From Phycisphaeraceae bacterium (lineage in GTDB: Bacteria; Planctomycetota; Phycisphaerae; Phycisphaerales; Zrk34), in NCBI GenBank assembly GCA_028282685.1, contig JANQHK010000047.1:1-35776 (forward strand): DNA of 35,776 bases, given 5' to 3'. Of the stretch, positions 31,013 through 35,776 are shown in pieces. Below the pieces are notes generated by a model. The model was not told the DNA's origin. It worked only from the letters and a program-made list of their open reading frames with translations, and did not search any database. The translations under genes were made by a program, and so were the position numbers. Position 1 is the stretch's first letter. Each line of letters begins with the position of its first letter.

Positions 31013-33685
31013 TCAGACGCCTGCCAGCTTCCGCAGGACCGTATGCAGAATTCCCCCGTTGCGGTAGTACTCGACCTCCACCGGCGTATCGATGCGGCAC
31101 CGCACTGCGAACGGTTTCGGGGCACCCCCCTGCGATGCCACCGCGGTCACCGGCACCTGCTGGCCCGGCTGAATACGGTCGTCGATGTGAATGTCGAACA
31201 CTTCGCGCCCGGTCAGCCCCAGCGACTCGGCGGTATCGCCTTCGCAAAACTGCAACGGCAACACACCCATGCCGATCAGGTTGGATCGATGGATGCGCTC
31301 GTAGCTCTGCGCAATCACGGCGCGCACGCCCAGCAGATACGTCCCCTTGGCGGCCCAGTCGCGCGAGCTGCCCATACCGTAATCCCTACCGGCGAGAACG
31401 ACCAGCGGAACGTTCTGTTCCTGGTAGTGGATCGCCGCGTTGTAAATCGGTTTGGTTTGGCCATCGAGCAGATCGGTGGTGTACCCGCCCTCGGTGCCGG
31501 GCGCCAGTTGATTGCGAATGCGGATGTTGCCGAACGTACCGCGCATCATCACTTCGTGATTGCCGCGGCGTGAACCGAAGCTGTTGAAATCCTTCGGATC
31601 GACGCCTTGCGCGGTCAGGTACAGTCCCGCCGGACTGTCGGCGCTGAACGCACCGGCGGGAGAAATGTGATCGGTCGTCACCGAATCACCCAACAGGCAC
31701 AACACCCGCGCGCCAACGATCGGTTCGATCGGCTGAGGCCGGGCGGGCATCGCATCAAAGAACGGCGGGCGGCGGATGTACGTTGACTGCTCCGGCCAGT
31801 CGTACATCGCACCACCGGCCACGTCGATCTTGCGCCACTGCTCATCGCCGGTGGTGACGTCGGCGTAACTGTCGGCGAACTGCTGCGGCTTGACCGCGCT
31901 TTGCACCGCATCGCGGACTTCCCGTTGCGTCGGCCAGATGTCTTTGAGGTAGATCGGCGCGCCGTCGGCATCGGCGCCGATCGGCTCGGTCGCCAGGTCG
32001 ATCTCGACCGTCCCGGCGATCGCATACGCAACGACCAACGGCGGGCTGGCCAGGTAATTGGCTTTCACGTGAGGATTGACGCGCCCCTCGAAGTTGCGAT
32101 TGCCCGAGAGCACGCTGGCCACCACCAGATCGTTTTCGGTCACTGCCGCAGCGCTGGGACCGGGCAGCGGCCCGGAGTTGCCGATGCACGTCGTGCAGCC
32201 GTAGCCCACCGTCTGGAAACCCAGCGCATCCAGCGATTCGTCCAGCCCCGCCTCGGCCAAATATTCGCTGACCACGCGCGAGCCCGGAGCCAGCGATGTT
32301 TTCACCCAGGGCTTGACGGCCAAACCGCGCTCCACCGCCTTGCGCGCCACCAACCCCGCCGCCAGCATCACCGACGGATTGGAAGTGTTGGTGCAACTGG
32401 TGATCGCGGCGATGACCACCGCGCCATCGGATATTTCGGGCTTCGGGCTTCGGGCTTCGGGTTTGCCCGCCGCATCGCCGCCCTTGCCGAAGGTGCTGCT
32501 TAAATCGTTCTGCCACCGGCTTTTCATCGCCGAGAGCGCAATTCGATCCTGCGGGCGCTTCGGTCCGGCCAGCGAAGGCGTCACCGTCGACAAGTCCAGT
32601 TCCAATGTGTCGGTGAAGACCGGCTCCGTCTCGCCGCTGCACCAAAGTCCCTGCGCCTTGCAGTACCGTTCCACCAGATCGATCACCTCATCGCTGCGCC
32701 CGGTCAATCGCAGGTAATCCAGCGTCACCTGATCGACGGGGAAGAACCCCATCGTCGCGCCGTATTCCGGGGCCATGTTGCTGATGGTGGCGCGGTCCGG
32801 CAGGTTCATCGACGCCATGCCGGGTCCGAAGAACTCCACGAACCGACCGACCACGCCGTGCGCCCGCAACATCTGGGTGACGGTGAGCACCAGGTCTGTT
32901 GCAGTCGCGCCTTCGGGCAGTTCGCCGGCCAGCTTGAATCCAACCACCTGCGGCGTGAGCATGTAAATCGGCTGGCCCAGCATCACGGCCTCGGCCTCGA
33001 TCCCACCGACGCCCCAGCCCACCACACCAAGACCGTTGATCATGGTGGTGTGGCTGTCGGTGCCGACCAGCGAATCGGGCAGCGCCACGCCGTCGTTGAT
33101 CAGCACGCCCTGCGCCAGGTATTCCAGGTTGACCTGGTGGATGATGCCCGTGCCCGGCGGAACCACACGGAAGTTATCGAACGCCTGCTGGCCCCACTTG
33201 AGAAACTCGTACCGCTCGCGGTTGCGCTCGAACTCGATCAGCAGGTTCAGCGCCAGCGCATCTTCGCGCGCGAAATGGTCCACCTGCACCGAGTGATCGA
33301 TCACCAGATCGCAGGGAACCAGCGGATTGATCTTCGCCGGATCGCCCCCGAGCTGCTTGCAGGCATGGCGCAGCGCGGCCAGATCCACCACCGCCGGAAC
33401 GCCCGTGAAATCCTGCAACACCACGCGCGCCGGCTTGAAGGGAATCTCTTCGCTGGGTTCGGCGGCGGCATCCCACCCCGCCAGCTTCGCCACGTGCTCT
33501 TCGCTGACGATGTACCCGTCCACGTTGCGCAGCAGCGATTCCAGCAGCACCTTGATCGAATAGGGCAGCCGGTCGACGTGGCCGACGCCCTGCCCGGCCA
33601 GTGCGTTCAGATCGTGGTAAGCCACTTTGCCGGCGGCGGTGGTGAGGGTTTTTCGAGAACCAAACGCGTTATTCTGGTTTGTCAT
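31013..33685 (-). CDS. acnA: Aconitate hydratase AcnA
   Basis: 890 residues; isomerises citrate and isocitrate in the TCA cycle with a 4Fe-4S cluster. The cluster cysteines lie in SCTNTSNPS and [11 protein letters not shown]. Other marks: [17 protein letters not shown]-type segment, [45 protein letters not shown]-like [17 protein letters not shown] and [16 protein letters not shown] (swivelling domain). Start: the ATG at 33685 has AAGGA 7 bases upstream; a TTG two codons earlier is less likely. Just before [12 protein letters not shown], residues [13 protein letters not shown] are encoded by four copies of a 7-base repeat (32435-32461). Confidence 0.95.
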   Translation of the reverse strand: MTNQNNAFGSRKTLTTAAGKVAYHDLNALAGQGVGHVDRLPYSIKVLLESLLRNVDGYIVSEEHVAKLAGWDAAAEPSEEIPFKPARVVLQDFTGVPAVVDLAALRHACKQLGGDPAKINPLVPCDLVIDHSVQVDHFAREDALALNLLIEFERNRERYEFLKWGQQAFDNFRVVPPGTGIIHQVNLEYLAQGVLINDGVALPDSLVGTDSHTTMINGLGVVGWGVGGIEAEAVMLGQPIYMLTPQVVGFKLAGELPEGATATDLVLTVTQMLRAHGVVGRFVEFFGPGMASMNLPDRATISNMAPEYGATMGFFPVDQVTLDYLRLTGRSDEVIDLVERYCKAQGLWCSGETEPVFTDTLELDLSTVTPSLAGPKRPQDRIALSAMKSRWQNDLSSTFGKGGDAAGKPEARSPKPEISDGAVVIAAITSCTNTSNPSVMLAAGLVARKAVERGLAVKPWVKTSLAPGSRVVSEYLAEAGLDESLDALGFQTVGYGCTTCIGNSGPLPGPSAAAVTENDLVVASVLSGNRNFEGRVNPHVKANYLASPPLVVAYAIAGTVEIDLATEPIGADADGAPIYLKDIWPTQREVRDAVQSAVKPQQFADSYADVTTGDEQWRKIDVAGGAMYDWPEQSTYIRRPPFFDAMPARPQPIEPIVGARVLCLLGDSVTTDHISPAGAFSADSPAGLYLTAQGVDPKDFNSFGSRRGNHEVMMRGTFGNIRIRNQLAPGTEGGYTTDLLDGQTKPIYNAAIHYQEQNVPLVVLAGRDYGMGSSRDWAAKGTYLLGVRAVIAQSYERIHRSNLIGMGVLPLQFCEGDTAESLGLTGREVFDIHIDDRIQPGQQVPVTAVASQGGAPKPFAVRCRIDTPVEVEYYRNGGILHTVLRKLAGV
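32435..32461. repeat. 7-bp tandem repeat inside acnA
   Basis: Three full TTCGGGC units and a fourth partial one on the plus strand. As 7 is not a multiple of 3, each unit is read in a different frame, giving the peptide PEARSPKPE. Confidence 0.85.
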
Positions 33686-33710
33686 TTTCAATCCTTAAAC
33701 AGACTCCCAT

Positions 33711-33724
33711 GGTTGATTTCAACC
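33711..33724. promoter_or_regulatory. Palindrome upstream of acnA
   Basis: GGTTGA-TT-TCAACC, perfect 6-bp arms, 26 bases before the acnA ATG. It could be an operator or be by chance. Confidence 0.35.
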
Positions 33725-33764
33725 ACATTCGGCCAATCTTAGAGTCTATCATAGGGATGAGAAA

Positions 33765-34145
33765 TCAGAAGCCGCGACTGGACACATCGTACTTCAGAAT
33801 CGCCGCGTCGTGCGTGAGAATCGTCAGGCCTTCCAGTCGTGCCTGGGCGATCTGCATGCGATCAAACGGATCGGCGTGATGCAGCGGTAGTTCTGCGGCG
33901 GCCAGGGCGTGGGCGGCGTTGATGGGTAACACCTCAATATGTTCCTGCTCCAGCACCTCAAGCAGATTGGCCGGCATGTCCAGTCGGCCGATGGACTTCT
34001 TGATCGCCATTTCCCAAACCGCCGCGGCACTGAGATGCACCGCATGGCTCGGATCGGCGATCAAATCACGCACTTCCGTCGGCAGCCGATCCGGCTCGGC
34101 CAACCACCACAACAATACATGCGTATCCAACAGGTAACCGCTCAC
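33765..34145 (-). CDS. PIN-domain toxin (VapC-like)
   Basis: 126 residues. PIN-fold ribonuclease with the acidic residues Asp7 (LLDTHVLLWW), Glu45 (AAVWEMAIKK), Asp92/Asp95 (HADPFDRMQIAQA) and Asp113 (LTHDAAI). Such toxins cut tRNA or rRNA when released from the antitoxin. It overlaps the antitoxin stop by 4 bases. It ends 80 bases upstream of acnA in the same orientation. Confidence 0.9.
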   Translation of the reverse strand: MSGYLLDTHVLLWWLAEPDRLPTEVRDLIADPSHAVHLSAAAVWEMAIKKSIGRLDMPANLLEVLEQEHIEVLPINAAHALAAAELPLHHADPFDRMQIAQARLEGLTILTHDAAILKYDVSSRGF

Positions 34146-34384
34146 GGCCGTTCACCCCGAAAGGCCTGATCGATTTCCTCGGGTAGGGGCGCGTCGAAAT
34201 CATCGCCGATCCGGACCAGCCCCTTCCATTGACCGCCTTGGCGCGGCGAACCGGCGCCGTGAAATGGAACCAGCTTCGCCACGGGCTTGCCCGCCTTGGC
34301 GATGATAAACTGCTCGCCCTTGCGCACCCGCTCAATCATTTTCGAAAGGTGCGTCTTCGCTTGATGGATGTTGACCGGTTTCAT
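34142..34384 (-). CDS. Phd/YefM-type antitoxin
   Basis: 80 residues. NIHQAKTHLSKMIERVRKGEQFIIAKAGKPVAKLVP is the Phd/YefM DNA-binding fold; the acidic, proline-rich tail (DDFDAPLPEEIDQAF) would wrap the toxin. The ATG at 34384 has GAGG 8 bases upstream; a second ATG at 34390 is too close to that site. It forms an operon with the PIN toxin under the promoter and operator at 34413-34442. Confidence 0.88.
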   Translation of the reverse strand: MKPVNIHQAKTHLSKMIERVRKGEQFIIAKAGKPVAKLVPFHGAGSPRQGGQWKGLVRIGDDFDAPLPEEIDQAFRGERP

Positions 34385-34412
34385 AATCATTACCTCGAGC
34401 CATCTGACAAAC

Positions 34413-34442
34413 TAGTTTATTAAACTAAGTTTATCAAGTCAA
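34413..34442 (-). promoter_or_regulatory. Promoter and operator of the toxin-antitoxin pair
   Basis: On the minus strand TTGACT (34442-34437), 17 bases, TAAACT (34419-34414). A perfect 7-bp palindrome TAGTTTA-T-TAAACTA (34413-34427) covers the -10 box, so autorepression by the antitoxin-toxin complex is likely. Confidence 0.75.
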
Positions 34443-34649
34443 TATTCTGCCCCCTAGGCCCTGGGCCCTCAAATTCTGCCAGCTTGGCAGCCCCCAGCCC
34501 CGTCGTTTCCCCCCTTTGACAGCCCCCGGAAGTATTTAACTCCAAGTCACATTCACCAAGGCACTGATAAATAAGAATTTACGCCCAAATCACCTGCGAA
34601 GAACCCGGCCCCGATTTTGCCCCTGCGTCTGGGCACGGAGTTTTGTCCC

Positions 34650-35147
34650 ATGGTTGCCATGCGCGATCCCCAATCCGACCGGCTGAACATGCTGCTGTCC
34701 GACCGCGGCCAGCAGTGGGCCAGCCAACTGCCCTGCCTGCTCGAACCGCAGGGGGTGCGGACGCTCCGCGCCGATTCGGTGACCGCCTCGGTGAAGCTGA
34801 TTCACCGCGACCCGATCCACATCGCCGTGATCGACATGGCCCTACCGATGCAGGTCGGTCAGGCCGATCCCCAGTCCGCCGCGGCCCCCGGGGGCATTTG
34901 CCTCTTGAAAGAAATTCGACGCCTCGCCCAGCGGCCGCGCGCCATCGTGGCCGTGCGCGATCGCCGGTTCGATCCCCGCATCGACGATCCCATCCTGATC
35001 GAGGCCTTGAAACTGAACGTATTTTCCGTGCTCGATGAGCCGGTGGAAATTGAGCAGATCCTCGGCGTGCTGCGGCGCGCCCTGGAGCGACATTACCAGG
35101 GCCAATGGCCCGCTGAACCCCCGCGGACCCAAGGAGACGCACAATGA
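34650..35147 (+). CDS. Degenerate receiver-domain protein upstream of groES
   Basis: 165 residues. The fold pattern is that of a response regulator receiver: MLLSDRGQQW at strand 1, HIAVIDMALP with the acceptor-site Asp, a long loop, RAIVAVRDRR and VFSVLDEPVEIEQILGVLRR at the end. The conserved Lys is replaced (DEPV where receivers have KP), and the Thr/Ser site is lost, so phosphorylation is doubtful. No output domain. The ATG at 34650, preceded by GGAG, was chosen; 34659 is an alternative. Its stop overlaps the groES start (ATGA), which suggests a coupled role in chaperonin expression, or merely a shared transcript. Confidence 0.7.
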   Translation: MVAMRDPQSDRLNMLLSDRGQQWASQLPCLLEPQGVRTLRADSVTASVKLIHRDPIHIAVIDMALPMQVGQADPQSAAAPGGICLLKEIRRLAQRPRAIVAVRDRRFDPRIDDPILIEALKLNVFSVLDEPVEIEQILGVLRRALERHYQGQWPAEPPRTQGDAQ

Positions 35148-35434
35148 AGATTCAACCGCTCGGTGATCGCATCCTCGTCAAGCGACTCGAAGCCGAAACC
35201 CAGACCGCATCCGGCATCTACCTGCCCGATACCGCACAGGAAAAGCCCCAGCAGGCCAAGGTCATCGCCGTCGGCGCCGGAGCCGTCAACGAAAACACCG
35301 GCAAGCGCAACGAGCCGGCCGTCAAGAAAGGCGACACCGTGCTGCTGAACAAGTGGGGCGGCACCGAGGTCAAGCTCAACAACGAAGAGATGCTCATCAT
35401 CAACGCCGACGATGTCCTGGCCGTCATCGAGTAA
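35144..35434 (+). CDS. groES: Co-chaperonin GroES
   Basis: 96 residues. IQPLGDRILVKRLEAETQTA followed by SGIYLPDTAQEKPQ and KVIAVGAG is the Cpn10 pattern. The mobile loop lies about residues 17-33; KKGDTVLLNKWGGTEVKLN and ADDVLAVIE end the barrel. It caps GroEL in protein folding. No CIRCE element was found upstream, so HrcA control is not visible. Confidence 0.95.
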   Translation: MKIQPLGDRILVKRLEAETQTASGIYLPDTAQEKPQQAKVIAVGAGAVNENTGKRNEPAVKKGDTVLLNKWGGTEVKLNNEEMLIINADDVLAVIE

Positions 35435-35440
35435 TTTTCT

Positions 35441-35580
35441 GGTTAACTGGTTGACTAGTTAACTCGTAGACACGATCGCGTTTCACCGAGTTACAGCGCC
35501 AAAGAGAACTCCCATGAAACACAATCGGTTCCATGTGGCATTCAGACCAGTTAACCAAATAACCAGCTAACCAAGCAACG
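35441..35580. repeat. Inverted GGTTAACT repeats between groES and groEL
   Basis: Left: GGTTAACT, GGTTGACT, AGTTAACT (35441-35464). Right: AGTTAACC, AAATAACC, AGCTAACC, AAGCAACG (35549-35580), in inverse orientation. They can pair over about 24 bases with an 84-base loop, placing a long hairpin in the groES-groEL message. Confidence 0.75.
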
Positions 35581-35599
35581 AAATAAGGAGATATCCATC

Positions 35600-35776
<177 letters not shown>

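Noticed and set aside
34443-34649. CIRCE or other heat-shock operator before groES
   Set aside because: No TTAGCACTC-N9-GAGTGCTAA was found; only a TTGACA at 34516 without a matching -10 and a small CTGCCA hairpin.

Overview
The window reads as a high-GC, Gram-negative, anaerobic or facultatively fermentative bacterium, most likely a planctomycete of the Phycisphaerae type. This placement is an inference. It rests on PEP-CTERM exported proteins, LpxI (a lipid A enzyme), an unusual GyrA, and intergenic repeat families of a kind I associate with such genomes. No rRNA, tRNA, CRISPR array or insertion sequence was found.

Layout. Positions 1-2467: the start of an M32 carboxypeptidase and two paralogous PEP-CTERM proteins, all on the minus strand, with clear promoters and terminators. 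2699-7146: gyrA (+), a CNNM/CBS membrane protein (-) and a STAS-domain protein (+). 7625-14055: a plus-strand [FeFe]-hydrogenase operon with a Rex operator, a terminator-like leader hairpin, a receiver-only response regulator, hydC, hydB and hydA, then a cyclic-nucleotide-binding/GAF histidine kinase and a TM1266-family small protein. 14091-28281: a convergent minus-strand cluster of eleven genes, transcribed in the order rex, hydC, hydB, hydA, a hydrogenase-like sensor kinase, a receiver, a receiver-kinase, hydE, hydG, aspA, hydF. It has a sigma70-like promoter with a Rex operator over the predicted transcription start. 28593-35776: lpxI, an FtsJ/TlyA-like methyltransferase, a small unknown protein, acnA, a Phd/PIN toxin-antitoxin pair, a degenerate receiver protein, groES and the start of groEL.

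How it fits together. Two trimeric NAD-linked [FeFe]-hydrogenases with different HydB architectures share one set of H-cluster maturases (HydE, HydF, HydG), with AspA as a possible ammonium source. Both clusters carry Rex sites, so transcription should follow the NADH/NAD+ ratio. A second layer of control is suggested by a kinase whose sensor half looks like an [FeFe]-hydrogenase and keeps the four cysteines of the H-cluster cubane, followed by a receiver and a receiver-kinase. Another kinase with a CRP-like domain lies in the first operon. None of these proteins has a visible DNA-binding output domain.

The most unusual structural signal is a palindromic repeat of about 110 bp. It is inserted in frame, in the same orientation, inside two unrelated conserved proteins (AspA and the TlyA-like methyltransferase), and a third copy lies between hydA and the sensor kinase. 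It resembles in principle the protein-coding palindromic elements of Rickettsia. Other repeats include 8-bp GGTTAACT-type arrays in several gene gaps and a 7-bp array inside acnA.
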